From positions 4,068,776-4,132,775 of the forward strand of contig OZ025873.1 in assembly GCA_964019415.1 (NCBI GenBank): DNA of 64,000 bases, written 5' to 3'. Source of the DNA: Ianthella basta. Lineage: Eukaryota; Porifera; Demospongiae; Verongiida; Ianthellidae. Under the pieces are notes generated by a model. The model was given only the letters and a program-made list of their open reading frames with translations, was not told where the DNA came from and searched no databases. Shown here one piece after another: positions 54,045 through 64,000 of the stretch; the first letter of the stretch is position 1; every line of letters begins with the position of its first letter. A program made the translations under genes and the position numbers.

Positions 54045-56465
54045 CAGTGGACTCTCCATCCAAAAGATGGCCTGGGGCAATAGCATTTGTCCTTTGAATG
54101 GAAGTGTCCTTAACTTGGAAGTATTATCAGAATACCATACAAGCATTAATTTTGGCATGCAACATGAAACACCATAATGATGAAAGGCTACAATCTGGAA
54201 AATAGCAATCTATAATGAATATTATTGCCTGATGATGTAATACATCAAAGGACCACTCAGGATAGTAAATCATTTACTACCCTAACTGCAGGGTAGTAAA
54301 CTGGCTAAGCGCCCCTTTATCATAACATCGATTTGAAAGGTCACGAGAATCTATTAAACTAGGCAAATTGCAAACACAATGAGCAAACATGCCAGAACAC
54401 CATGGCTGACACGGAGAAATGCATGTGGCTCTTACAGAGCTGAATCGAGCCAGATTCTGGTGCATTCCAAGTGACAAAGTGCTTGCCTGTGAACATTCTG
54501 GTGACAGACAATCACCCAAAGCTAACAAAGTGGCTTGCTGGTTCCTCATGTCCATATTGGCAGCTAGCCTCAGTGAGCAACATCTGAAACAGTGGAAAGG
54601 GGCTGGCTTTATACACAGGACAACCCAAGACTCTGCAGTACGTACTTCTGGGGCTGCCAAGGCTGTTTCTGGGATAAAACGCTGACAAGCCTCGTAGATT
54701 CTTCCAAATCTTTGTTAGCGAGATGGAAATGATCATTTTTTTGACTGCGACTATCCTTCGTAGAAAGCTGTGCCCGCTTTGCTCTTCTGGGCTACCTTCT
54801 GGAAGATACAAAATGTGGCACACAATTTAGGTGATAGACTAGTTATACTGAGCTTTAGGACTTAACGTGTATACTGACCTTGCCCTCGGGCACTTTGTGC
54901 CCTCAGTAAACGTGTTACCTCCTAGAAGCTCAGTAGTAATTAGTGCATATAGCTTAATAGTGTACTCCTGTTTACTTTTCATGCTACATAGGCCTAAAAT
55001 ATGATCGAATGTTACTGGATAAGACTACTAATGCAAGACTGTCAATGCAGGAATGCACTTTGCTCAGCTCCTCTTCCACGAAGCCATGGTACTTGAGGAA
55101 TTTCTTATGATCTTCATGTGAAACAATAGCTTCACAAATTCTTCAATGTTTTGGTGGAGGTAGTCGTGCAACTTCATCATCTTCACCATTGTCTCTGCCC
55201 TCATCGTCGCCATTCCCATCATGAGTAATAGAATCCAGAAAACCAGTGTCCAATGTTCTGAAGCTTTGAAATCAGTCTTTTCCACCCTGACTTGCAATTT
55301 CTTTGGCTTTTTTACTGAGCTGAGGTTCAGCAGGACAAGTTCATTTTGGTGACTACTAGGACACACCAAGTATAAAGAGACTCGTTTACATCCAAGAATT
55401 CTGACTTGTGAGCGCTCTTTCTTGTCAACTGAAGACTATCTGATCTATTTTCTTCATATAAGGCCACATTTTTGTCCTTTGCTTTCAACTTTCTGGCAAA
55501 TTTGCGTGTCCCACAAGAGGAGCAATCTCCTAATTTCCTGGGTGAAAGCTTGGGACTTGCCCCACATATGCGGATACTTTGATTTTCTCTTGCAATGTTA
55601 GATGTTTCCTTTCCTTCCAGCCAGCTGCAGTAGCCATGACAGTAGACACGTGGACTTCTGGATACGTGGAGTATCGGATATCTAGCTGCATACTAATGGC
55701 CAACAGCCCAGTTTTGTTTGATTCTGTGGCCATTTCTCCCTTTGTTAGAGGCCTTTCTTGCTTTGTTGGACACCTTCTGAACGGGAAATACTACAGCTGC
55801 AGCATGAACCGTTGAATCCAAGAGACAGATTTACTGTGGTCGTTTGCCTGGATGGAGAGATAATTGAAAGGGTTCCTACTATTCTTGCTCCAGCTTTTTT
55901 CCATTCTAGCCGGAGAATGTAACACCATCACAGTAACCATGCCCTGGAGCAGGTTTGGTTCTGGAGGTGCATTGCCACTATGCACTAAACTGACCATAGT
56001 TTTATGTGCACTGCACAAAGGAACTATTGAGCTTTTGCAACTAACTTGCTTGTTGATAAAGACTTTTAATTGTTCTACTTTTATTGATTTGCTACTAGAC
56101 CCATGTGTCCGTTCAAAGAGAGAATTTAGTATGTGTGTTCATATTTGGGTAACTTCTATTGTCCTTTGGATGGTATTCAGAGTGTCCGTAATTGGGAGAT
56201 TGACAATGAGAAAGCGGTTAGTTCTCCGATTACCAGCTTATCAAACAGGGTTTAAAAACTTAGCGGCAAGGATTGCAAACCCTGTTTGATAGGCTGGTCA
56301 TTGGAGAACAACCTCTTTCTCATGCCTACGCCAGCTGAGAAGCCCTCACTTCATTTGAGATTGACAATGTATTACTGCCACACAAATACAAATCCATGAC
56401 TGAATGCTTGACACTGTAGAGTGACTGGTCGCTACAGGGAGAGTTCGTTAATGGAGAGTCCACTG
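54045..56465 (-). mobile_element. Tigger/pogo-like DNA transposon, 2.42 kb, dead
   Basis: Inverted ends CAGTGGACTCTCCAT (54045) and ATGGAGAGTCCACTG (ending 56465), each next to TA, as in Tc1/mariner-pogo elements. On the minus strand a CENP-B-type N-terminus is readable (ERKHLTLQEKIKV near 55610; NVALYEENRSDS near 55455). Acidic tail debris follows (DDEGRDNGEDDE, LKYHGFVEEEL). No DDE motif could be read, so the centre is deleted or eroded. Mini-element copy C is inserted at 56209. Confidence 0.7.
56209..56356 (+). mobile_element. Penelope-type mini-element, copy C, hammerhead core lost
   Basis: 148 bp between perfect 13-bp direct repeats GAGATTGACAATG (56196-56208 and 56357-56369). Inverted arms of about 48 bp (AGCTTATCAAACAGGGTTT ... 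AAACCCTGTTTGATAGGCT). The tail CAGCTGAGAAGCCCTCACTT is the same as in copy B. Between the arms only CGGCAAGGATTGC remains of the B-copy core region. Confidence 0.8.
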
Positions 56466-57039
56466 TATGTAGTTATACCGCAATAATACCAAGGTACCGC
56501 CCGCCCCTAGTACTGTGTACATATATGTGCATCTTCTTAGTGCATTACATTGTGATGACTATATCCTTGCAGTGCTGTGCCTGGGCAGTGTCCTAGATGG
56601 AGGAGATGGCTGATGGCGAGCAGGGACAATGTTGGCAAGTGTTTTGGGCCTGTCTGTAATATTCTACTGTGGCATTCTATCTGTTGTGGTTGGTTACCCT
56701 GCAATTTAGTGACCGGACAAGGACATTTTCTTTGTGTGCAATTATCTTTGAGTTGGTTGCTGTACATGTATAGCTGTATACTCAATATTGGGTGCTCGAA
56801 TAGACCATTAGGCTGGTTCTAAAGTATTACAGATGATGCTCTCAATTTGTACATTATGTTGGATTCAGTTTACTAACAGGAACCCTGCTCTTGTGGGCTT
56901 TTCTAGTACAGCATGTCTTATGCTGGTAAGCCAAGTGACAGCTAGTCAGTTGTCCGCTAGTGCAGCAACAGATTGCATGACAATAGTGTCATACTGTACG
57001 TAGATACTATTGCCATCACTTATATCAGCTGTAATACAC

Positions 57040-57375
57040 ATAATTATGTGATGTCACTGTGAACTATTCAGTCAGTTCTTGTTAGATGGCTTCCCTATGA
57101 AGTAGGATGAAAGGCAGGCGGTGAACGAGTGTAATGAGAAGGCTTAAGGGTGCTGGAGAGTTTTTCTATTGGGCTTCCAGCATCATCGTCAGTTGCCAAT
57201 GATGTGGACATTGTCAAGAGGACAGAAGAGAGACGATTTTGATTGGATTAGAGAACAGTTTTGGATCTAAAAAACGTAATCCAGCTCAATCAGTATCTGC
57301 AAGGATTTAGACCACTCAGCACTCAGGTGCTGCTCACCCTTGAGCTTCATGCTCTATATCTCGCAGACACCTTGT
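57040..57375 (+). repeat. Direct repeat R, copy 1
   Basis: Matches 61560-61895 in the same orientation: GAACTATTCAGTCAGTTCTT, AATGAGAAGGCTTA, GAGAACAGTTTTGGATCTA, TTAGACCACTCAG. Moderately diverged. No coding frame conserved. Confidence 0.8.
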
Positions 57376-57379
57376 AGTA

Positions 57380-58251
57380 TATGCACATGTCTTTGACTGG
57401 CTCCGAATATTGGATATGTCCACAGTGCTTTAGTGATTGTGTGTGGCTGGGCAAGGACCATCATAGGCAATGGTGAATGGCGTGGAAATAGCTGGCAATT
57501 ACTAGTAAGTATTGCCAGCAATGGAAAGTATAATGTGCAAGTCTCATGCTGTTTCTTAGAAGGCTCTTGATAGACAATATTGTCTAAGTGTACACCTTCT
57601 TGTTGGTTGAGCCTCCTGTTCTTCTTCACAAAGATACAACTTGTCAGGATCTCCCGAGCAGCTGTTCTGTTGAATTTAAAGCTGTTGTGTAAGCAATGTA
57701 ACATGAGCTGGCTGTGGTGGTGCAGTGTAGTTTAGGTGTGACATCCAATGAAATGACATTTTGGCCCACAGTGGAAAGATTCTGCTCCAGGGGGTTGTTG
57801 TGACCTCCATTTGACCCTTCTGGGACAAGTAGTTGTTAACATTCAGACATTTTCCTCCTCTTCACATGCTACTTTGCAGTGATTTTGCACTTGCACAATG
57901 ATGCAAAATTGCACGCCATCATGCTACTTGGCGCTACTTAAACACTTTTGCTCGTTGCAGTAGGGCCCTGGTAGTGTAGCCAGGGCCCAGGTATGTCCGC
58001 TAGTAATAAACATTTTCTACAAAAATGCTGGGATGAGTCCTTTGTACTATTTGAGCTTTCTTTGTGTTTTAGATTTAAGCAGTCTCTTTGACAGTTTGGT
58101 ATATCAAGTGAATTCTATTGAGTCTGTAGCCATTCTCAATATGATTCTGAGCAGATATACATATTAACCCTTGTTCAGCGGCCATGTTAATGACATCAAA
58201 AGCATGAGCTAAGTTGCATGATATAGCTAGCTATTTTAACTTCCTTGTGTA
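57380..58251. other. No gene recognised
   Basis: Contains a small piece of foldback family 1 at 58005-58035 (AATAAACATTTTCTACAAAA). Confidence 0.45.
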
Positions 58252-58463
58252 GCTCCTGATAGAATTAGCTGCAACTTGCATTTGAGAGATTGTATTGACA
58301 TTGTAAATAATTCATTCCACAAGCCAAATGCCACGCTAAGTCATAGAACAAGGCGAAGAATTCCACTATGGTGCAAAATGATGCGAGAGGGAGCCTTTGG
58401 AATCTGTACGCAGCTGCTCGCAATGGCACCTGTTGCGTCGGGTTCATCCGGTTGAATTACATA
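58252..58463 (+). repeat. Dispersed segment S, left half
   Basis: Reverse-complement match to 37184-37389. Broken at TA 58462-58463 by the pogo element; continues at 61038. Confidence 0.8.
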
Positions 58464-61037
58464 AGGTAACCCAGGGTATTTCCGATCATGGGGTATTTCT
58501 GATCATGTACACAAAAGCAGTCCTCTGCTGCAAAGCACTAAGCTTATCAGCACAACTACAACGATGCGCAGGTAGTGGCTACACCTAGCTTCAACATACC
58601 TGACAATGAAGTCTGGCGCTTCATTTCCATGGGCTTGTCGGCCGTCACACTTAGTAGTGGTACACGATTTGTGCACGTGCTGTGTACACATACATAAAGC
58701 AATGAAAACTAATTGAGGAAACACCTGTTTTGAAATAAGCCATTTGTGCGCACCGTTTGAAAATGCGTCAGGTGAAGAGAAAGTTCACTGACAAGGAATG
58801 CCAGAAGAGAGTTGCAGTGATCCAAAATGCAGTCAAAGCTGTGCATGCTAGGCAGAGCATACGGAACAGTGTGAAGGCCTTCGATCTTCCATACACCACA
58901 CTTTGTTACCACTGCAAAGGTAAAAACAGATTACAGTGTACAATGAGACAAGCAACTAGTAGTATTTCATTCAATTAGTTTACAGGAAAGGCAGGCAAAG
59001 TCGGTGATGGGAGGCCCACTGTCTTGACTGTGGAGGAAGAGGAGATTGTCATCACGTGCCAGTTCTTGCAGGAGCTTGGCTATGGCCTCACTTGTGACAT
59101 TGTCACCAGGGTGGTCCATGCATATCTGCAGGATCAGAAGCGAGTGTCACCATTTAGGGATGGGGTACCTGGTGCTGACTGGTGGGAGGGTTTCCTAGGA
59201 AGGTGGCCTACACTCTCAGAGAGAAAGCCTCAGCACCTCTCAGCTAGCGTGCAATGGCAGGGAATGCAGAGACTATTGAGAGCTGGTTCTCCACGGTGAG
59301 GGACTTTCTGGAGAAAGTAGGCCTGCTGAAGTGCACTGGTCCTGTGGCTGACTACGCATCCCACATCTGGAATGCTGATTAGACAGGGTTCTGCTTGGGG
59401 TCCACAAGCAAGAAGATCCTTGCAAGATGTGGCGCTCGCAGTGTGCATGAAATCAGCAGTGCATCTGACCACCAGTTCATCACCATTAGTGCATGTGGCA
59501 ATGCAGCAGGTCTGAAGCTCCCTCCCTTCATCCTGTATAAAGGAAAGCACCTGTACAATACCTGGCACAGAGGGTCCTGCTGGTGCCTGCTATGGGGTAA
59601 GTGAATCTGGCTGGATGGAAGAGCGCAACTACATCAAGTAGCTTGAGCAGCAATTCTATCCTACTGTTAAGTGCCTCCTCGAATCAGGGCCGGTTGTCCT
59701 TTTCTATGATGGGCACTTCTCGCACATGAGTTTCAATCTCATTAAGAAAGCACACACTCTCGGGATACACCTCTTCTGCTTGCCTCCAAATACCACCCAC
59801 ATCCTGCAGCCCTTGGACATTAACGTGTTTGGCCCAATGAAGCAGCAATGGCGCACGATCTTGAAGCAGTACGAGATCATTACTAGGGCATCAAATATCA
59901 CAAAGGAACGCTTCCCTGCCCTCATCAAGCAGCTGTGGCAGACAGCGCTTAAACCAGAGCATCCGCAGGCAAGATTTAGAGCTGCTGGTTTGATGCCCTT
60001 CAATCTTGAAGCAGTGAAGCCTGCTCAGCTTGTCCTTTCGCATGTTGCTAGTGCCGCAAGTCCTTCTGTTGTCACAACTGGTGAGGTCACTGCTATGCTG
60101 ACATCAATGTTGGGGAAACACCAATTTGGGCAGAGCCCCAAGGGTTCTTTCGAGAGGAACTCAGGCCAGCTAGTCCAAAATCAAAGCCCCAAAGACGCCG
60201 CAGGATAGAGCTTAGCTGTGCTGGAGGAGGTGCTGACCAGCGATGAGGTGCTGGAGCGAATGGAAATGGCTGATGCAAAGAAGGCTACAGAGAAGGCTAA
60301 AAAGATTGCTGCACAGAAGGCAAAGAATGAAGGTGTGGTTGCCGCAACAGTCACACAAGAGGAGGAGGACAGTGATGAGTATTGTGAAAAATGTGCAAAG
60401 GCATACACTGATGCGGACATCTGGGTTGGCTGTGACATCTGTGAGACATGGTGTCACTATCAGTGTGCAGGCATTCCAGCCATGCTAACGGAGGAGGATG
60501 AGTGGTTGTGTGAATACTGCCTGACACAGTAACCCTTTTGTTCTCCTTACCTCACTCATGCCCACTCCTTGTGTGTTCAGTTTACTACATCACCCTTTTG
60601 CTTGAGTTCTTAGCTATGCTACCACATTTCTGTCACAGTCTTGTAGCTATGGACAATTTCTCACCTGCTTTGTAACAATGATTTGCCTTGATCACTCTTT
60701 GTGTACTTGAATTTTGATTTGATCCTCCCAGGCGATGCAGTGAGGCTCTCATTATGTGGTCAGCGTCGCTGACAATTTCTATAGCCTTCAGCCATTTTTA
60801 GTATGTGATTGGAAATACCCCGTCAAAACCAATTTCCTGAATTAACACTTTGACTTACAAACATCTCGTTTTATCAGGCAAGTGAGCGGCTTCACTGGTT
60901 TTCAGTACCAGGTAGTGCATGCATAGTAGTATGAGTAACCATCGTTAGCTGGCTTTTCGTTCCTTTTATTGTGAGCGCTCTTCAAATTAAGTTGTACGTA
61001 TAATCTGAAGAGTGATTGAAAATACCCTGCTCTTCCT
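58464..61037 (+). mobile_element. pogo-like DNA transposon with PHD-finger transposase
   Basis: 2,574 bp bounded by TA on both sides (58462-58463, 61038-61039). Inverted ends share CAGGGTATTT-C-x-ATCA, with a second subterminal copy GGGGTATTTCyrATCA inside each end (58489; about 60805). The empty site is seen in segment S at 37.19 kb. It encodes the transposase listed separately. Confidence 0.85.
58763..60531 (+). pseudogene. pogo-type DDD transposase with C-terminal PHD finger
   Basis: Exon 1 (58763-58919) encodes a CENP-B/psq helix-turn-helix (KRKFTDKECQKRVAVIQNAV). A 66-nt intron (58920-58985) joins to GKAGKVGDGRPTVLTVEEEE and a second DNA-binding part. The catalytic core follows: NAD-stop-TGF (first Asp near 59378, Gln codon now TAG), GLKLPPFILYKGKHLY, VLFYDGHFSH (second Asp, near 59709), LPPNTTHILQPLDINVFGPM (third Asp). 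The C-terminus (60210-60531) has an acidic coiled segment and a PHD finger: YCEKC, GCDICETWCHYQCAG, WLCEYC. Lesions: frameshift near 59260, TAG at 59381 and 59641, frameshift near 60205. PHD fingers read histone H3 tails, so a targeting role is plausible but inferred. Confidence 0.88.
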
Positions 61038-61480
61038 TATTTTGAAAATGGCGTCCACCCCGCTTGGCCAAGCACCACGGCGGGAGTCAGCAAGCACCCT
61101 CTTCCACACTAAATTGTGCCGCCTTCTAACCTACAAAGGAATGCAGCCAGCCAAAAATGGTGCATTATGGTGCAGGAATTATTCTCCTGGTCCTTTTGCT
61201 TTGTGTGCTATGGCTGTCAGAGAAGAAGAAGAAGAAGAAGAATAAGAATAAGAATAAGACGAAACATGGGAAGTATTGAGGGCGCTCTCTACATGTAGGC
61301 GCACCTTCGCTTGGAAGCAAGGTTAGCTATATGCTCTGTTCAGTCTCCACTTCTTCATGGGAAGCTTTGTTTGCCAGTTTTCGGTCCTATTCAGGAGTAG
61401 TGCGACTTTTCGTTTGTATTACAGCATGCAAGCAACCACTACCATCCTTACATAGACAGCACTACCGCTAGTACTGTGCT
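61038..61480 (+). repeat. Dispersed segment S, right half
   Basis: Reverse-complement match to 36768-37190. It carries a GAA-rich expansion at about 61219-61260 that is absent in the 37-kb copy. Confidence 0.8.
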
Positions 61481-61559
61481 GTCTGATATAGTACATTGTG
61501 GGCAGAGTGTGTGTGAAGTTTATATGATGTCATCACAGCCATTTTAAATCTGCTGTAAT

Positions 61560-61895
61560 AAGTCTTGCTTTTGCTGTGAACTATTCAGTCAGTTCTTGTC
61601 AGATGGCCTTCCTGCACAGTAGGATTAAGGGCAGGCAGTGAACTGTAATGAGAAGGCTTATAGGTGCTGGAGAGTTCTTCTATTGGGCATCCTGCATCGT
61701 TATTGGTTGCCAAAGATGTGGACGTTGTCAAGAGGACAGAGGGGAGATGATTTTGATTGATTGAGAACAGTTTTGGATCTATAAAACTAAATGCCATCCA
61801 ACCGGTGTTGGCAAGAATTAGACCACTCAGTACTCGGGCACTTCATGTCCTTGAGCTTTGTGCTGTAATTCCCACAGACACCTCTTGGGCGGCAT
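61560..61895 (+). repeat. Direct repeat R, copy 2
   Basis: See 57040. It ends about 150 bp before the first PITRM1 exon recognised. Confidence 0.8.
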
Positions 61896-62047
61896 TTAAC
61901 TATTACATGTATATTCTGATTCTGTAAGTCTTCTGTATCAGTCAACACAATAGTGTTATTGTGTTTGTATTTTTAGTAGCGTGCGCCAATATAGACTAAG
62001 ATACAGTAGTAGAATGAACGCTGTGTGCTGTCCTCTATTCTTCTCAG

Positions 62048-62201
62048 AAACATACAAGGTTGGTGAGCAACTGCATGGCTTTGTAGTGCAAGAGGTTGCT
62101 CCTGTCCCAGAGTACCAGTTGACAGCAGTGAAGCTGGAACACATTGCCACAGGAGCCCAACACCTCCATGTAGCCAGGAAAGATTCAGACAATGTTTTCT
62201 G
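62048..62201 (+). CDS. PITRM1: Presequence protease (PITRM1), exon
   Basis: YKVGEQLHGFVVQEVAPVPE then YQLTAVKLEHIATGAQHLHV and ARKDSDNVF: the opening of the PreP/PITRM1 M16C peptidase domain (Y-x-x-G-x-x-x-HGF-x-V-x-x-V-x-x-VPE ... A-x-x-L-x-H ... GA-x-x-LH-x-x-R-x-D-x-NN-x-F). PITRM1 degrades cleaved presequences and other short peptides in the mitochondrial matrix. Acceptor TTCTTCTCAG, donor GTGCGT. The targeting peptide would lie in an upstream exon that was not recognised. Confidence 0.9.
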
Positions 62202-62639
62202 GTGCGTTGTGTTGTGTACTAACAAATATGCCATTTCCTCTCTAGCTGTTTTGAAGGGCCCAGAACCCTTCATGAGACTATGAACATGGCATGGTACCTT
62301 CCTTGAAAAGTACTACTGGTGTTGTGGAGTAGGCTTGCATGCATTACACAATGTACCGTGAGGCATTTCCTGTATTCTGCTACTGTCTATTTATGGTTGC
62401 TTGAAATGCCTACAGATTAGGCATTTCACGAGCTAGTCATTCGAAACAATGAAATATGATGATATCCCAAAAAAGTGTGTAGTTGGTGCACGTGCCAACT
62501 TGCCTGTAAGCTCATTGGTCTGCGGTTATGTGCCTGTTAGTTGTTGGTTAAAATATGAAAAGTAGTCTCTCTCCCGAGTGATTGTTCTTTGATGGCTCTT
62601 GATGGGTGTGTCACGGTAATTAACGTTACCAACAACACC

Positions 62640-62855
62640 AAATCAGCGCCATCTACTTCGCAAGTGGCCCATGGCAAAGCGTCACTTACTTCACAAAGGG
62701 ACTCACGGTGCGATGCCATCTCCTTCACAAGGGAGCCACAGTGCAGCGCTATCTCCTTCTCAATTGACCCACGGTGCGGTGCCATCTTCTTCACAAGGGA
62801 TCCACAGTGTGGTGCCATCTCCTTCACAAGAGATCTACAGTGCGGCAAGGGATCC
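62640..62855 (+). repeat. 33-bp minisatellite in a PITRM1 intron
   Basis: About five to six units of the type GTGCGATGCCATCTCCTTCA (33-bp period), with decayed units at the left edge. Open in one frame (AISFTRDPQC-type repeats) but flanked by PITRM1 exons, so treated as non-coding. Confidence 0.85.
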
Positions 62856-63053
62856 ACATTAGAAGCAAGGCTATGCGTAATCAAGACATTGACTTATCGT
62901 AGTATTGGCTTAGATTCTAGAGTTACTAATGCTTTAGCTGGGGTTTGCATTGTCTAAATTGTGTGATTTTACGTTGGTAGTTAATGTACGTATGTAGTAA
63001 TGTATCTGTAACAATGGAAGCACCAATCCATCTTTTCTTTTCCTTGTGTGCAG

Positions 63054-63205
63054 TGTTGCATTACGCACTACCCCTATGGATAACACTGGAGTGTCCCACA
63101 TACTGGAGCACACTGTCCTTTGTGGGTCTGCCAAGTACCCCTGCCGTGATCCCTTTTTCAAGATGTTGAATCGTTCTCTTGCTACATTCATGAATGCATT
63201 CACTT
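63054..63205 (+). CDS. PITRM1: Presequence protease (PITRM1), exon with zinc-binding motif
   Basis: Joined to the previous exon it reads [20 protein letters not shown] then [20 protein letters not shown] and [17 protein letters not shown] is the inverted HxxEH zinc site of M16 peptidases: the two His bind zinc and Glu is the base. [19 protein letters not shown] is a PITRM1 signature. Acceptor CCTTGTGTGCAG, donor GTGAGTG. The gene continues beyond the window. Confidence 0.95.
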
Positions 63206-63599
63206 GTGAGTGTCTGATTGAATTTATGTATATTGTGGTATTAATTGTCCAAACACACATGCAGTACTATAGCACTTTTGCTGCTGTCACAGCAATATTT
63301 CTTAAGCTACCAGTGTAAGTTGTAGAGATTTAGGGCCACTGCTTGCTACTCCATAACTGGGGTGCTCACTTGTGATCTTTGTTACTTGATGAATTAGTCA
63401 CTGTTCTCATTATCCTCTTCCATCTGATACTCAAGCTGACCTGAGCTCCCATGCAGCTCAGAACAGTGGAAGCTTAGCTGGTAATTGGAGTAATCACAGT
63501 TGTGTTGGCCAGAACTCCTTAACTTTGAAGGAATCTATGGTTATGCCTGTAGAAGGCTCCACTGTGTAGCTTGGTGGGGTACTGGGTTATGTGAGGCTT

Positions 63600-64000
63600 T
63601 CAGCCACCATGTGGCCTCCAAATGCCAACGCTATTGTGTCGAAAGACGAAGGACGAAGTGATTCTGCCAGCCGACAAGGGGAATGCCATGGTGGTATTGA
63701 CAAGAGCAGACTATGACGGACATGGCTACCTACAGACAAATGAAGAAGGACACTGAGCCAAAGACTGAAGGCACTGGAGAAGAAATGGGGAGAACATGTG
63801 GAAGTGATGAGAGGTCTGACTGTCGAAGAGGATAGATGCTGGTCAGCTTTGATGTGTCCTATGTGTTCACCAATGTTTCCATTGACGATGACAAAGTAGT
63901 CCACGTCATCTGTGACAGACTGTGAGGAGATGAAACACTGGTGGGCAGGACTTCTCTCTCCACTGACAGAGTCACAGAACTGCTTGAGGTATGGCTGAGG
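63600..64000 (+). pseudogene. Penelope-like reverse transcriptase fragment
   Basis: In shifting frames: KDEVILPADKGNAMVVLTRA DYDG (two blocks), ATYRQMKKDTEPKTEG, VEVMRGLTVEED, LVSFDVSYVFTNVSIDDDKV and GDETLVGRTSLSTDRVTELL. These are the fingers and motif A (VSFDV-x-x-x-FTNV, catalytic Asp) of Penelope-like RTs. About 100 residues usually found between the KKD block and motif A are missing, so it has an internal deletion. It runs out of the window. It would be inside PITRM1 if that gene continues to the right. Confidence 0.75.

Noticed and set aside
54277..54660. Transposase DDE core of the Tigger relic
   Set aside because: Neither strand gives a recognisable catalytic motif in these frames.

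Overview
This is eukaryotic, almost certainly animal, nuclear DNA. Three host genes can be read as spliced exons: a diacylglycerol lipase (DAGL) on the minus strand (exons at 35.2-34.2 kb and 18.7-18.0 kb), a G2E3-like HECT ubiquitin ligase on the minus strand (41.3-39.7 kb), and the 5' part of the presequence protease PITRM1 on the plus strand (62.0-63.2 kb, running out of the window). The introns use GT-AG signals. There are long AC/GT microsatellites, and a short run of the animal-type CCCTAA telomere repeat. The transposon mix (Penelope-like elements with hammerhead-type motifs, pogo with a PHD finger, RLE-type LINEs, an Ulp1/PHD family, foldback elements) suits an invertebrate such as a sponge or cnidarian. 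That placement is inference and I cannot name the species.

Layout. 0-2.25 kb: dead CR1/Jockey-like LINE. 3.3-6 kb: one orphan exon candidate, a two-monomer repeat and a hairpin. 7.3-9.8 kb: RTE-like LINE (minus). 10.5-11.1 kb: Penelope-like RT fragment. 11.7-13.1 kb: Ulp1-like protease/PHD pseudogene. 14-17.6 kb: two LINE fragments (minus) and a 168-bp hammerhead-bearing mini-element. 18.0-35.25 kb: DAGL, whose 15.5-kb gap between recognised exons holds a dead Ty3/gypsy element (26.2-29.65 kb), an RTE fragment, foldback elements, a trihelix remnant, a Penelope GIY-YIG tail and one copy of an 855-bp duplication. The second copy lies just upstream of DAGL (35.4-36.25 kb). 36.7-38.9 kb: dispersed repeats and foldbacks. 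39.66-41.3 kb (possibly to 42.6 kb): HECT ligase. 43.1-46.1 kb: near-complete RLE-type LINE (minus) between TAA-rich tracts. 46.2-49 kb: telomere-cored MITE, RT debris and a second hammerhead mini-element with clear target-site duplications. 52.4-56.5 kb: a MITE and a Tigger/pogo relic carrying a third mini-element. 58.25-61.5 kb: a dispersed repeat split by a 2.57-kb pogo element with a PHD finger; the empty site is preserved at 37.19 kb. 62-63.2 kb: PITRM1. 63.6-64 kb: another Penelope-like RT.

How it fits together. The host genes are unrelated housekeeping or signalling enzymes (lipid signalling, ubiquitylation, mitochondrial peptide clearance) and form no operon or pathway. Most other recognisable sequence is decayed mobile DNA. 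The most notable pattern is a set of very small elements (148-168 bp) with inverted arms, a hammerhead-like core in two of the three, and 13-14 bp target-site duplications, in the same window as three Penelope-like coding fragments. A second pattern is two foldback families that share a common skeleton.
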